Shown here: positions 14,450 through 27,450 of the stretch, piece by piece
How positions within the stretch are numbered: position 1 is the first letter of the stretch
Layout: each line of letters starts with the position of its first letter
DNA from: Isoetes taiwanensis
Taxonomy: Eukaryota > Streptophyta > Lycopodiopsida > Isoetales > Isoetaceae
Direction of reading: 5' to 3'
NCBI GenBank assembly: GCA_021234155.1
Contig: JAJEKV010000271.1
Span: 1-64,000, forward strand
DNA length: 64,000 bases
Made by a program: the position numbers and the translations under genes
Notes under the pieces: generated by a model
The model's input: only the letters and a program-made list of their open reading frames with translations
The model's database searches: none
What the model was told of the DNA's origin: nothing

Positions 14450-15115
14450 TGGTATAAATTTACTCACGAAAATAGAAGCACAATGAGTGATGGACGCCGT
14501 ATAAGAAATTTATCACAGAGGAAACGTATAAATTTATCACGAAATTGATTACCATATAGGATTGCTGTGGATAAATGCATATGAAGTACACATAAGCAGT
14601 ACTTAAAGTGACGGAGCATCCATTTCTGTATCACATTTGTTTGGATTCCGAAGGCTCGCGATCCATATATAGTATTGCCCTATTTGCTTCTCCAGAATGA
14701 CTATAAGCAAGTCTATCTGGACATGGCCGTAGTCTCAACCTAGACGCTCTTTTAATTACATTCGCATTAGCGTGGTGGTCTAAGCCATTATGATTTATCA
14801 CCGATGCTTTTTCTCCCACGGTATAAATTTAAGCCAGAGGTGGTCTCTCGATATAAATTTATACATGAGAGTTCTACCTCGGTATAAATTTATGCCGAAA
14901 GAGGCTCAAGTGGTATAAATTTATAGTATGCGAGAACTCTTGTGGTATAAATTTATATGGATTTACTGATACCCTCATGGTATAAATTTTATACCGCGGT
15001 ATAAATTTATACATTCTGCAGGTATAAATTTATACACGTGAGCCTATGGGATAAATTTATCCCTCGTATTCTTCGGTATAAATTTATGCGTGAAACTCTC
15101 GCCCGATATAAATTA
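14450..15115. repeat. Array of GGTATAAATTTATACC-type palindromes
   Basis: About a dozen copies of a TATAAATTTATA core lie within 0.67 kb at irregular 25-75-bp spacing. They occur at about 14,450, 14,525, 14,820, 14,849, 14,880, 14,911, 14,942, 14,978, 14,998, 15,021, 15,048, 15,075 and 15,103. Outer bases vary between copies but often stay palindromic: GGTATAAATTTATACC-like copies sit beside GGGATAAATTTATCCC at 15,048. The same motif recurs at 16.8, 38.2, 44.1 and 58.4 kb next to coding fragments. It is not a CRISPR array, because there are no constant-length spacers. Protein-binding sites or transposon-internal repeats are plausible. Confidence 0.75.
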
Positions 15116-15818
15116 TAAATGAGACCTCCTCTGGAGCGCGTATTATGAAATCATCGTTTTTATAATAGTGGTGTGTTTAGAGGCTAAGCCCTTGAAAAGG
15201 TATAATAACCCCAAATTTGGGTCCTTTTAAAGGCACCATTTCACAGACTAGTAAATGAAATTTGGGAATAATTGATTTCACAGGTTAAAGAGATGTTTTA
15301 CGCCTTTTGACACCAAACTTGTCACCAAAGGAAAATTCAGTCACACCGGCCCGAAGCCACAATCTAGGACTTAAAGGATGATACATGGTAGCAAGGGCGA
15401 AGAACACTATCCCAGCGATACCCTCGTGTACAACAAGGCATGAAGTTGGCACGGGGTTACACCCGCATGCTGAAATGACAAGCTTGGCGTCCCACGATAA
15501 AATGAGGATGAGATATTAATGAACTATGTGAGCGATGAAGGAGACATGGGTACATTCGAGTATGAGAATGTTTGGATCACTATGTGCAAATAAAAAGATG
15601 TCTCGACTACGGTACATCTCGGAAAATAACAAGCTTGGATTTATCTAGAAAGTAATGTCTTTGTTAATACATTCTTTTGTGTCTTCTCAGAGTATAAATT
15701 TTATTGAACATCGGACTAATTACTTGTTCTTACTATAGGATGTAGTAGACATTACATCTTCATGACTCTCGTGATGAGGCGTTATGGTCAAAACATGGCA
15801 CCCACATACTAGGAGGAT

Positions 15819-16740
15819 GTGAAGAAAGAAGCGAGTCGAAGAGGAGGAAGAGGAGGTAATGAAAGGGAAAGGAGAGAAATCCACTGGTTTTGGCACAAGC
15901 CACAAAAGTCCGGAACCACAAAGGCCTTGACAATCAGTGCGGCAAAAGCACTTCAAAAGGCTCACAGGGCTGATATTGTTTTGAAACCCTCGAGGAGCCA
16001 GATCAAGTGCTATCTTGAAAAGGGTTAAATGAGGCCAATTTTGTTGAGGCAAACAATATCATTGACACTAGGATGATCAAGAGGCCACCAAAAATGAGGA
16101 TGGGTCGAGGAGTGCTTCAAGTAGGGAAGTTATCAGCGGCACATGTGTCTATCTGAGAGAGAGATTAGAAGAAATCCACATACACATGTGTTGCCACTAT
16201 TGTGATGGTGAAGCGGAGAATCGGGTTTAGGACTCGGGCACTCTGGGAAGGTGACTTAGGGACTACACTTATGTGTAGTGGCACAGCACAGGTTATAAGG
16301 AAAAAAGAGCTATCTAAGAAGGCGAGGAACCAGTGCGGAAGGCGTGGAAGCCCACATATATCGTGGGGTTGGCGGACAAAAGGCTAAAGTCATTGCCGTG
16401 AACCACAACCTCGACACGACTTGAGTTGAAGATGAGCCTTATAGATAAAGATGGCTTCATGCACCAAATTATGTGAGATTCAAATAAATGCATGGAGAGG
16501 AATTTCAAGCGGAAGAAAAGCTCCGGGAACTTGGGAGGCTGTGTGGTGAATGTTGCACAGCGTCCCGATAAAACTCAACATGGCGGTGAAGCAATATGAC
16601 AACTACTTTCAACTTGTTTCGAGGAGATGGCCGAGTGGAACAATTCACAGCCCTTACTCTCCTTTCAATTTGAGTTTGTTTCCAAGTCATCTAGGCGTTA
16701 GGTGGGGATGGAAATCAGCGTGCCTCCGGTGTAAATTCAT
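15819..16740 (+). pseudogene. Decayed coding stretch of unknown identity
   Basis: Several plus-strand frames in succession look protein-like but are broken. A basic segment (15,819-16,028) contains TKALTISAAKALQKAHRAD. A segment near 16.35-16.45 kb reads PTYIVGLADKRLKS and later LELKMSLIDKDGFMHQ. A last one near 16.55-16.70 kb reads NVAQRPDK and FEEMAEWNNSQPLLSFQFEF. The stretch lies between two clusters of the TATAAATTTATA palindrome, as the methyltransferase-like fragments at 38-58 kb do, so it may be another part of the same kind of element. I do not recognise the protein. Confidence 0.35.
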
Positions 16741-16774
16741 CGGTGGCCTTTTCTTTGTTTGAGCTTCGTTTACG

Positions 16775-16876
16775 GGCGATTATAAATTTATACCGTGGCA
16801 TGGACGGTAAAATTTATCTTTGCCGCTGGAGGCGATATAAATTTATCACCGGTCCGAACTACGGTATAAATTTACA
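16775..16876. repeat. Second cluster of TATAAATTTATA palindromes
   Basis: Three to four degenerate copies (ATTATAAATTTATACC, ACGGTAAAATTTATC, CGATATAAATTTATC, ACGGTATAAATTTAC) lie directly downstream of the decayed coding stretch. They are followed by DNA rich in AACCAT/ATGGTT words. Confidence 0.65.
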
Positions 16877-16899
16877 CAAAACCCCAAAATGAACTACTA

Positions 16900-19450
16900 T
16901 ATATAAGCGTGCTAGATCATCTAGAAACCATGATGTACGTGGTTTTTTTATGCATGAATTTATTTGTGAGAAAAAACCACTTATCATAATGGTTCGACAA
17001 AAAGTGATAGTGGTTTATGATATGGTTATCAATACTAGTTATAGATGTAACATGGTTTTGTTAAACTGATGTGGTTTTATGAGATAGTTTCATGCACAAA
17101 ATAATGGTTCATTAATACTAGTGATGGTCTTTGAAACCATCTAAATTTGACATTGTTTTGGAGGCTAGTTTAATTAAGTCCAACGTTGAAGTGAAATGCT
17201 TATTCATGCTCTTTTGGAATCTTAAGGTCACGAAATACCATTTGTAAAAAGTTTATCTTTCAAAGCTTTAAAGATTTTCAAGAAAATGCTCTTTGTCTTT
17301 CAATTGCTAACATAGATCCATCAAAAACTTAGATGGTATATTTTCATAATGTTACGATAATCGATGGGGACCGTGAAGAAACATTGTTTAGTATGTTCAT
17401 GTATCCAAAGATGGGTAAGATCCGTAAATGGATAAATTGCAATATATAGACAACTCCAACAATTAGATTACCACTTTAATTATGGTTTTATTATTTTTAG
17501 ATTGAGGGTGACGGATAAGGGGCAATTAAGTAATGCTTCCTACCTTATTTCATCCATAAAAAATAGCAATTATTGTAGACACCAATATCGACCGTGGCTA
17601 ACACAATGTATTCATTATGGTCGAGGGCAATTCAAGTTTATTGAATTAGGGCAAAGAAATCACAAGGTTCAATTTTTTATTTTCAATCGTTTCAATGTGT
17701 TACATAGGCAGCTTTTAGCAAAAAAAAAAAAAAAATTGAAAGAAGCATTTTGGAATTTATTTTTGCTATCCATGAAGGCAAAACCAATATAAGGAGAGCC
17801 AATAAGCTTATTCTTGTGTAGGATTATCCCCACCGTTCTCACAAAAGGGTTCTCAAAGGCAAAAGTTTGATAGTAATAAAACTTACTTAAGAATGGGAAT
17901 ATTTACATGTCAATATGTTCATGTCGACTCAATTGGGACTTTGGTCAAGAACCTCCATGATATAAAATGCTAATTACCATCACCTCAGATGTCTACAAAG
18001 TACATGCAATGATTGGTTAGATGTAAATAAGCTAGCATAATTTGTTGTGGTAGTTACAATTGTTGAACAACTTTAAAGAACATGGTGTTCATCTTCATGT
18101 TTTCCATTTGGCAACATGCACTTATTGTTTTGACATGGTTCATTAGCCCATTGATCCATGGCCATTTCAGTTTTAAGTTGGTGTGCGGTTGTGCTATAAT
18201 TACAATTGTCTTGCATCTCTTTATGGGCAAGTGTGGTAACGGATATTCATGTGGCCCATAGGATTAGCTCTCTTTTTGTAGTGTCCCATCTTAACTATTT
18301 CTATGGTATTGGCATCCCAAGCCTTGCCTAAAAGCCATTCAATCAAATGATGCTTCCAACTAGTGAGCTCTGCATTGCTATCCCAGTACACGCACATGTT
18401 CAGAAACATTCTATTTCAAGAGCCAACCTTTGCATTCCTACTTCCACAGGCTTTAAAAGCATATATCCCTCTAAAAGGATGTCTTTGAGGGAACATATTA
18501 CACTGGAAGTATGCAAAAATATTTTCACTCATAATTAACCTCTTTCAATCTTGCATATATCTATATTAGAAAAATCGATCTTGAAGATTCAAAGATTTAG
18601 ATTATTTTTATTGATCTCAGACGAACCCAGATAGGCGGGAGTTCTTTCGAGGCGAGATAAACGTAGGGTTTTAACATCCACACGTATTTTGCAAAACCAT
18701 CATTGGCCAAGTAACATCTAAAAAATGTCTACACTATGAAGTAGAGGCATAAGGAAGCATATATGGTATAAACAACACAAGGAGGTATCTTTATTTTTGC
18801 AGTTTATTTGCCTTGCGAGAAAGGCTATGTATTTCTTTCGGGAAAATGCAATTCAAATTATTCTTTATGACAAAAGAATATCAATCTTGGTGCTACTCAC
18901 ATGACCTAGACAATATTTCTTCATCTACATATTGTGACTTGTACGACAAACAAGATATGTCCAAGAAGGTCATTCTAGTGGTTGTAAAAAAGGTCATTCT
19001 AGTGGTTGTAGGATCATCACACATGTGAAGAAATATGAAAAACATGCTATGCAATTTGACAATTCAGACAAGTGTTAGACGATTTAGGGATTGCTTGCTA
19101 GAAATTTGAACTTGACTAAATATTGAGATCAATAAACAACACCCGCATGCACCATGGCCTAATAGGAGTTGACAATGCACATGGACTTTATTTGTGGGAT
19201 AATGGCCTTCACTTTGCTTGTCATGGAAACATGGAACACAAGAATGCGCTAGAATTAAAGACATTGCAAAAATTAGGCGGAAGCAACTAGGAAACAATAA
19301 CACTAGAGTTTAACCCAATATAAAGGGGCGTAAAACCCTTAGATTATCAAAAAAAAAAATAGCTTTTGGACATCATGTGTATTATAGAATAGAATATGAT
19401 TTTATAGATCCACGGAGACCAAGCGGCCTATGGGACCCAAGTACAAAAGA
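16900..19450. other. AT-rich stretch; first 250 bp rich in AACCAT/ATGGTT words
   Basis: Between 16,920 and 17,160 the words AACCAT, AACCAC, ATGGTT and GTGGTTT recur many times in both orientations. The same texture occurs at 37.6-38.15 kb and 43.4-43.97 kb, in each case next to the TATAAATTTATA palindrome. Such short bidirectional words are typical of subterminal regions of plant DNA transposons. From 17.2 to 19.45 kb no gene or RNA was recognised. Confidence 0.4.
18966..19010 (+). repeat. Two tandem 24-bp repeats
   Basis: The block AAGGTCATTCTAGTGGTTGT occurs twice in direct orientation at a 24-bp period (18,966 and 18,990). It is a small local duplication in AT-rich DNA with no other context. 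Confidence 0.7.
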
Positions 19451-19469
19451 GAAACGGTATTACTACCGG

Positions 19470-20381
19470 GATTAAAAACCCCGCCCGAAGGTTTCGGAGG
19501 AAAAACCATAGTAGCAATAAGGATCTTCGACATCTTCTGCTATTATTATATACATAATCACAAATCTGGTTTGGGTTAATGTCCGGACAGAGGGCATAAG
19601 CGGAGTCGGCGTATCCATTACCTCACGGAGATACGTCCGCCTCACAGGGCGTGCTCGATGGCTCATGCAAGGCACATTTGGGGCCTGCTAACCGAGCATA
19701 CCGGGCGGGATAACAAATGCGCCCGAACGGGCACCGGGAGAGCGTGACTTTCATCTCAATAGCCCTGTTAGCGGCATTGGCAGTTCTGTCCTCCGCAGCG
19801 GCTCCCGAATCCATCTCCCTATCTGTCGGAGGTGGTGTGCACTGGTATCTTGAATGGAGCACAATCATCCTGCAGCTTTCATGGGTAGATGGGGTTACGG
19901 TAGTGGTGTGGGCCCTCGTGAGCATGGGATTAACTTTCTTTGTACGATAATTTATACAGGCAGCCGGAGACTCGCATCCCAGCTTGGCCATGAGCAAGCA
20001 TCCAAAATCTTACTTCAAGCGGTACGTTCCTTGGTGTATGCTTTGGTCCACATCGTGTGCACCACATTCCATAGCGAGAACCACTGGGCTTGCTTGTCTT
20101 TCAGCGGGCTTTGAGTCGTGCGGGCCCATCGCCCTTTGCCAAAGCAAGGTTGGGCAGCCGGGCTTCATCCATAGCCACCACCTATGCGGGAGTAAATAGC
20201 GTGGCGTTCGGTAGCGGCCCTCGTAATGGAAGGAAGCACGTCTCCGGAGCAGATCGATATGGGTTAGTGGATTTCTCTCGATTGCCGGGCCAGAAAGGCC
20301 TATGCAATACACTCTAGATCGTTCAAGTGGTGAGGATATCTTGGCCCCCCTTCGCCCCCATAGAGGGACGGTTCAACCAAG
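19470..20381 (-). mobile_element. LINE-A, 3' part (left of Gypsy-2)
   Basis: This GC-rich coding-like DNA is the continuation of LINE-A, separated from its 5' part by the Gypsy-2 insertion. The proof of continuity is the target duplication: CCAAG ends this segment (20,377-20,381) and CCAAG begins the resumed sequence at 30,413. Minus-strand frames carry a Cys-rich C-terminal stretch near 19.7 kb (CPFGRICYPARYARLAGPKC), like the C-terminal Cys/His region of many LINE ORF2 proteins. Frames are broken. The 3' end is placed at the composition change; no poly(A) tail is visible. Confidence 0.5.
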
Positions 20382-22203
20382 TGTTGCCCCGGAAGAGTGG
20401 CAACATGAAGAAAAAGATGAAGATATGAAGAAAATTCTAAGTATTGGAGGAGCTATTAAGGAAAGGTATCAGGCTGAAAGAGAATCTAGGCCAGGTGAGC
20501 ACCCTTGCCAAATCCTTTAGCCAAAACTAGCCACCCTTGATTTTTTCCCAAATTTTTGAGCCTATCTCCTATTTTTCCTTGAATTTCCCCTATCGCTGGA
20601 CAAATATTCCCCAAAAATGCCTAAAAATCTATACCTTTGCCAAGTGGCATCTAGTCATCATCCTAAAGTGCCAAAGATGTCAAAAGTCAAGTGAAAGTCA
20701 AAATAAAAAGTCAAAGGCACACTTTCCAAAAATACCCTTGCCATGTCATCAAGAGTCAAAATGCCACCTAGGATGGCCACCTTGCTCACCAAAATGCTTT
20801 GTCATCCAACTTTGGTTATATCTTTTGCCACTTGGGTCAAAATCATGCCACCTCATCAAAAATGTCAAGGGGCATTTAAAATTTGAAAATCCACTTGGGC
20901 AAAAGCCATGTTTGACCTTGCCACATCATCCTTCATTATGCCAAGTCATCATTTCATCATGTCCAGTCACCATTGATTCACCTTTTTTTAGCCAAAAATC
21001 AAAGTGCCATTTTTCAAAACTTGACCACATCACCATGTTGCCCCAATGAAAATATGCCACACGGCAAAAAATTTCAAAAAGACCTTATATGAACCTTTGA
21101 ATTCCAATTCTTGGGAATCGTGCCCTTTTGAAAAATATAAAAAATTGTCCTATTCCCCAGAGCCTAGATTCCTTTCAATAATCACCCCCTCCACGTGGCT
21201 CGGGCGTGTATTGGGGGAAATCACCGAATCCGTGGGCAAGACCCGTCAATTTAATAGTTTGCTTTTGGATCGAGCTATATATATACGGTGACTTTTCAAT
21301 TTAGCTGGGGATATATCCACAGAAGAAAATCCGGCCGAGAAAAACCATTAGGGTTCTATGATTCTCGGCTTCAGCGCACTTTGAATGATCGGAAGATTAA
21401 GCGACCATAGCTTACGGAACCAATCGAATCATGAAGAGGATGCCGAATTAATGGAGATCATGCCAAGAGCGAGCATTGCCTATTTTTGGGAAAAAAGAGT
21501 TCCATTGGCCATATGAAGACAAATTGGAGCTCTAACTACGACACGGTCTATAAAGATGATCAAGGCCGTATTCCAATCAAGGAGAGAGGAGATTTTTGAT
21601 TAGAAACCCGCCCTTGTTCTTGAAAGCAAAGATTTTGGAAGTTCGATACAAATTCTATTTGAGTGATCGAATGGATTACGACAAGTGTATTATGTTCCTA
21701 AGATAATCGAGAAAAGTTTTCTTGAGCAATCCATGGTGTTTCCCCTTTTCTTCAATCGATTTAGTGTTTTTTCAAAAAAATAGTTTTTTCCCATTTTTAT
21801 GTTGCGATCCATGGCGAACTTTGCCAGAATTTCCCATCAATCGATCAACAAATGAGTTGAAATCAATTCAAACTATCGATATCACCTAGATTTGGCTAAA
21901 CTAATAGCTATTCGCGGAATTTGCTCAAATATTTCATTTGCATTCAAAGGAAGTTTATTTGCATCGAGACTTTTTCTTGATCATTTTCACCCGCGTTTAT
22001 TCTGAAAACATCCCAGTCATACACGCATTCACATATCACCTTATTTCCTCACATTTGCACCTCTCTTCTCATCTTTTCTCATCCCCTCACCACACATTTG
22101 GCTCTCGCACCTAAACCTAAAGAATTTGGCAAGTATCTTTTAGAAAATCCCACAATTTAGAGATTTGTGCATCCCGGTTTTGCAAGGATTACGAAAGGCA
22201 ACA
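20382..22203 (+). repeat. Gypsy-2 5' LTR
   Basis: This 1,822-bp direct repeat matches the 3' copy at 28,540. Ends are TGTTGCC/GGCAACA, a perfect 7-bp inverted repeat with canonical TG...CA. The AT-rich parts of the two LTRs are nearly identical, while C/G-rich sites differ with many small indels. Immediately downstream (from about 22,208) TGGAGTCCTACCGGGATT is in the position of a tRNA primer-binding site and starts with the expected TGG. I did not assign the tRNA. Confidence 0.92.
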
Positions 22204-22287
22204 TCTTTTGGAGTCCTACCGGGATTCTCTAAAAACTCTTGCAAAAGACTTGAGAAACCCTCATGGTGAGGCCCTCAAGGAAGACTG

Positions 22288-22955
22288 GTGCAGGATATGG
22301 ATGGTAATGGGCCTAGCCATCTTGAAGATATGCCTCACGGGCCTGGAGTAGCGGCGCCCGGCCGGCCGGCGCCCCGGCTGACACCTCTAGGCAACTATCT
22401 TGACCCTATCTTCGGGTTAGGCGCCTCCTTCCACAGCCTCTTTATAATGAGAAAAAACCCACTGGAGGTATTTCTAAACTCATTTGATGATTATTTTAGG
22501 AATCATGCTCCTAGAGGTATGACTAAGTTGGAATTGTTCAAGCTTTTCTTTATCGATGATCTTGCTACTAAATGGTTTAACACTCAAAGAAAGATTTATG
22601 GTGTTCACACATTTGAAGAGATGAGGGGCAGATTCATTGATAGGTTTGGCGAATGTCGTGACTCTGAAACTTTACTTCACAATTGCATTCTCTTTCTATT
22701 AGAAGTGATGAAAGCATAGAAGCTTATGTTGATAGATTTGGAGAGCATGTGATAAAGTGTGAGTCAAAGGGTGTAGATAATCCTCCTTTGCATTTGATCC
22801 TGCTTTCTGCATGGTTTGAAGTTCGGACCTCCTGTTTACAAGAAGTTAATGAAAATACATCAACAACAACGTTTTTGAGACATTACCAAGGGGTATTTTC
22901 CAAAGCAATTGAGATCAGCGGGCTAAGGGCTGCATTTTCTACACGAGCATGTTGA
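22288..22955 (+). pseudogene. Gypsy-2 gag
   Basis: Two overlapping frames (22,288-22,719 and 22,683-22,955) together read as a Ty3/gypsy Gag capsid domain. The first carries FDDYFRNHAPRGMTKLELFK and later ATKWFNTQ, the usual helix and W-containing motif; the second continues with SIEAYVDRFGEHVIKC. A single frameshift near 22.7 kb separates them. Gag packages element RNA into particles in the cytoplasm. The second frame then ends in a stop, so the protein is truncated. Confidence 0.7.
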
Positions 22956-23759
22956 TCTTGATTATTTCAATGATTTAGAGACTAACTATGAACACGTAGT
23001 AATGCGATGAAGAAGAAAAATTCTTTTGAAAGATATGAGAGAAGAATCTCTAAGTTGCAAGCTACTAACCTTAAAATTTCTGAACATGCGGGACTGCGAG
23101 AGACACTTATGGAGGTTACCAAGCAACTTTACGAGGCTCAAAGAAGGCTCGAGCACCCGGAGATGGGGCATCGACTTCAAGTCTTGATTCTACACAAAGT
23201 AGAAAGCATTGTACCCAAGAAATCAGGCCATTTGAAGTAGTTCTTTGGTCAAGCCTTGCCCCGGATGTGATAAAAGGGCCACCTTTGGTAAGGAGTGCCA
23301 CTGTTTGTTCATGTGTAAAAAGCAGGCCATTATGAAGCGGTGCAGGATCAAAGGTATATGTTGAAGATAAAGGTAAGACTGTAGATGCATCCTCTTCTCA
23401 TCTTTCTCACGATTACGATAGAAGGAGGTGATGAACTTCGAAGAAGAAGAAGAGGTCTTGGTTGCTGGTACTCCCTATAGCCCTAAGATCGGACCTCGAC
23501 AAGCCAACATGCCTAGAAATAGCATAGCTCCCTGCCCTCTGTGATTCTGAGCCAATTTCCTCAAAATGACGGGCTGCTGTGTTAGGTGAAGTTGACCAGG
23601 TATTGAAGTCTACGAGTCACACTAGATGTTTTGACCTTGTTAAGAATAGCGCCTTCCTATAGAGGCGTGTCAAAACACTTATAGGAGAATTGAACCTATT
23701 GTCCACAACATTTCTAGAGTTGGGAAAAGACCACTGGTATATTCTCATGTGAAGCTCAA

Positions 23760-26700
23760 GTCGAAGGTAAAACACTCTCTAAAGTCATCTTGGATGGAGG
23801 TTGGTATAAACATCATGCCCTTTACATGTTATGGACTCTTTAGGGTTAAAAATCATACGCAGCCCCAATTATTCTAAAAAATTTTGCTAATGAGTGTACA
23901 ACCAAAAGTCGTTAATGATGTCTTGGCGGATGTAGGGGGCATCAAGATGACCACGGACTTTGTTATTTGTCTGAGTTTCCTTCTCAGTTAGCTATGACCT
24001 TCTTTTGGAAATGGCTCGAGGTGGTTTACGCAAAAGCAGTTGGGGGAGGAGGTAAATGCACAATAACAAATGGTAAGCAAGAAGTCACACTATACAACGG
24101 GAAGGTAAACTCGGGGAAAATTTGCTTTTCAATTGATGATGCACTAATTTATAAAGATGTAGGTGTGTTACAGCATCTATGTAGATCCACTTTTGGAAGA
24201 AGAAGAGCAAAATTTGATGAGCATACTCATACATTGTTCTTTGATGGCGGTTGTAGCGAAGAAGCTGAGCTAACGTCTTTGCTGCCATCATTAAAACTTC
24301 CAGAGGCTTTGGCCGGTGGCCAAAACAGCAAGAATTCACAAAATAACCTCTAATGAAGCTAAATTATCAAGCTTTGATTGCGAGGGTCCTCGAGGAAAGC
24401 TTACATGATGGGAATCAAAAAAGCTGAATATAAAAGGGACTCTCATTTCGTGTGCAATCAAGTCCAAGAGGTATACCAAACCAAGCATTCAAGGTTAGTA
24501 CAACTTAAAGAAGAGGTTAAGGACTGTTAGACAAATTTGAGGCTGGACTATAGAGCATATCCTAGGCATTTGAATAGTGAAGTAAGCGAGGCTAGCTAAA
24601 GGCACCATATTGATTTTTTTTTTTAGAAGGCCCTTTGGGAAGAAGAGCTGAACCTCTCACCCGGACTTGCCCAATTCTAACTATAGGGATAGAGGAAGCA
24701 AGCGAGAGAGCAAGTCATTTGTATCAAAAATGGCCAAACCAGGAACCACGAGAAGTTGGTCAAAAGCTCACGAACCTTGCTTCAACTCATTTCCTATCTT
24801 TGTGTCAAGAATTCTCGAGATGTCTTTGCTTGGGATTACTCACGAATTAAAATTCCTCCCTCTAAAAGCAAAATTTGAAATAAAAGTAAAGAGGGCTACG
24901 ATCATTGTGAGAAGTTAAGGAGGATAAATTACGCCTAGCGCCCTTATCTATGAAGAATTAAAAACCATGGAGAGTTCTAAGTGATATGTGAGACATTGGA
25001 ACACAGTGGTTGTCTTGCATTGTGCCGATCAAGAAGAGGGGTAGCCAACTTAAATTTGTATTGATTATAGAGATATCAATAAGGTTACTATCAAAAGACT
25101 GCTACCCCCCTACCGTTTCTAGAAGAAGTTTTGCATACCATGAGTGGAAAAAGTCTATTCTCTTATGGATGGCTTCTCGGTTTTCAACAAATTGAAGTTG
25201 ATCCTTTATCACTGACCAAAACGCCTTCATTACCTTGGGGAACTTATATGATGCTAAGAATGCCATTTGGCGAAAAATGCCCTGCAACTTTTCAGGAGGG
25301 CAATGAACAATATTTTTGAGTCATTATCTCCCCCGAGTTCGAGGGCTTTTCTTGATGATTTGACTCTGGCCACCTCTTTGGAAGATCATCTAAAACAATC
25401 ACTAATATGTTTTCCTTGTGCAGATCGATTGGTGTGAACTTAAATCCAAAAGTGTTTGTTTTGGCCGACAAAGGTGTCTTTGATTAGGCCATCGGATATC
25501 CTCGGAAGAAGAGTTGATTCTGCAGACAAAGGCGACGGTAGTTCTCGACTCTCGATTACCTAAAACATTGAAGCGGATCAAAGGTTTTGTAGGTACACTT
25601 CAAAACTTGGGATTTACATCAAATTTCTCTCACATTTTGAGACCTATCACCAAAGCTCACCAAAGTAGGGTATGTATCAAAAATACAAGTCAAAAAGTAC
25701 AGTTGAGTGGAATGGAATTGCCAAAGGGCATTTGAATTGATCAAAGAAGAGCTCGACAAGAAGGTAACACTTCTTGCCCTAAATAAATGAAGCTTTCCAA
25801 GTTTATGTATTGGTTACATCATTTCTTTGTAGGATTAGCCTTATTTGAACAAAAGGTACTAAATTATGCGGGCAAGCGTTGGTGACCACCGGAGGTGAAT
25901 TATCCGGTCCTAGAGAAGTCTGCTTTGCCCTAATATTTTTTGACCACTAAATTCCCCCATCTTCTGATGCAAGCTCCAAAGATTCAAGTCTATATGAAGG
26001 TCAATCCTCTTCCAATGTTGTATGGTAAACAAACCACAAGACCAAGTTCTATAAAAGTGGCTGCCATGCTCCAAGACTTTGCCATTGAAGTCCACCTTGT
26101 CAAAAGCAGAAAAAAGATCCGAGTAGTTTCATACCCTATGCCTTCTACAAATATGATTTGACCTCGAAGAGGATCAAACGAGGAAAGAGGTATGTCATTT
26201 TAATTGGAGAAGCCAGGTCTTGGATGCAACCTATTGTCAATTATCTAAAACATCAAGAGGTCCTGCCACATTTTCACCATCGAGAAAGTTAAGTTTAGGA
26301 AAAAGATGTCTAACATATGTGCTGGTTGAGGACATTTTATGTAGGAAGATGCCTTCCACATTTTGTTGAGGTGCACATTTGAAGAAAAGCAATTACAAGC
26401 TCTAAGACATGCTCATGATCTCTGCTTTGTGGTGGACACTATTCTATGGATGCCTGACCAAGAAAATTCTAAGTTGGATACTATTGGCCTCACAGCTTCA
26501 TCATGATGTCAAAGATGCGTCTGAGTTAATTACGATTGTCAAAAGCATGCGATGCTTGCTTTGAAGGTACCTCCTTTCACCTATTGTGGCCCCGGCCCCA
26601 TTTCTTATTTAAGGGATTAGATTATGTTGGTCCCTATACACCCATCTTCTCGCGGACATGAATACATCCCTAGTTACTCTGAGACTTCTTCACTAAATTG

Positions 26701-27450
26701 GTGAAACCATTCCATTGACAAGTGCCAATCACGAGATACCACGGCAAGTTTCCCTGTCATCTAATATATGTACTAGGTTTGGAGTACCATTGAAGATTGT
26801 TTACGTGGAGGCGAAGCCCTTTATGAATGAAGTAATAGACAAAGCACCCAATTGCTTGAGATAAGACACACAAAAGTTAACTACACTACCCTCAGAAATG
26901 GCGGTGAGAATCCACCAATAAAACTCTGATATCCATTATGAAGAAAGCCGGTAGATAGGTTTCCAAGAAGCTGGCATACAAAGTTGATCTATGCCCTTTG
27001 GTCTCTTGAACCACTTATAAAGTGGCTATAAAAAACACTCCTGCCTCTATTGTGTATGGTACTAGTGTCATTCTACCCCTTTGAGTTCTTGGTACTTTTT
27101 GCAGCCAGGACAATGCAAATACAAGTCAAAAGTGAAGAAGATGCTATACAGATGCGGACTCTGGGATGCTAGCTCTTGAGGAACTCAAGATTAAGACTCT
27201 GGTGATAAGCCAGACACAAGATGAAGATCAGAAGAAATTTGACAAACAAGCGATAGAAGTCCTTCTCCAGGGTTGGTGATTTGGTGCTTAAGTTAGCTAA
27301 ACAAAGATCCCCTCTAGGTAAAGTTTTTACGCAAATTGGGAAGGTCCATTTGTCATTTCTTCACACATCTTTGGAGTAAACTCATATTTACTTACAGAGT
27401 TAGAGTGCGAGAGAATTTTGCCAAATCCTCTCAATGCACAACCTTGAAAG
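23760..27450 (+). pseudogene. Gypsy-2 pol relic (PR-RT-RH-IN)
   Basis: Fragments occur in the correct order on the plus strand. A protease-like VILDGG followed after a frameshift by GINIMPF lies near 23.79 kb. Reverse-transcriptase pieces follow: IKKRGSQLKFVLI near 25.03 kb (compare IKKKDGKLRVCIDYR) and SLMDGFSVFNK near 25.16 kb. An RNase H-like piece is near 25.85-25.93 kb (LFEQK, then PPEVNYPVLEK). An integrase-core-like piece is near 26.62 kb (LDYVGPYTP and SRGHEYI). Stops and frameshifts separate all of them. The family function is reverse transcription and integration; here it is lost. Confidence 0.7.

Noticed and set aside
14450-15115. CRISPR-like array
   Set aside because: Repeats are short, palindromic and irregularly spaced, spacers vary in length, and the DNA is from a plant nucleus with no cas genes.
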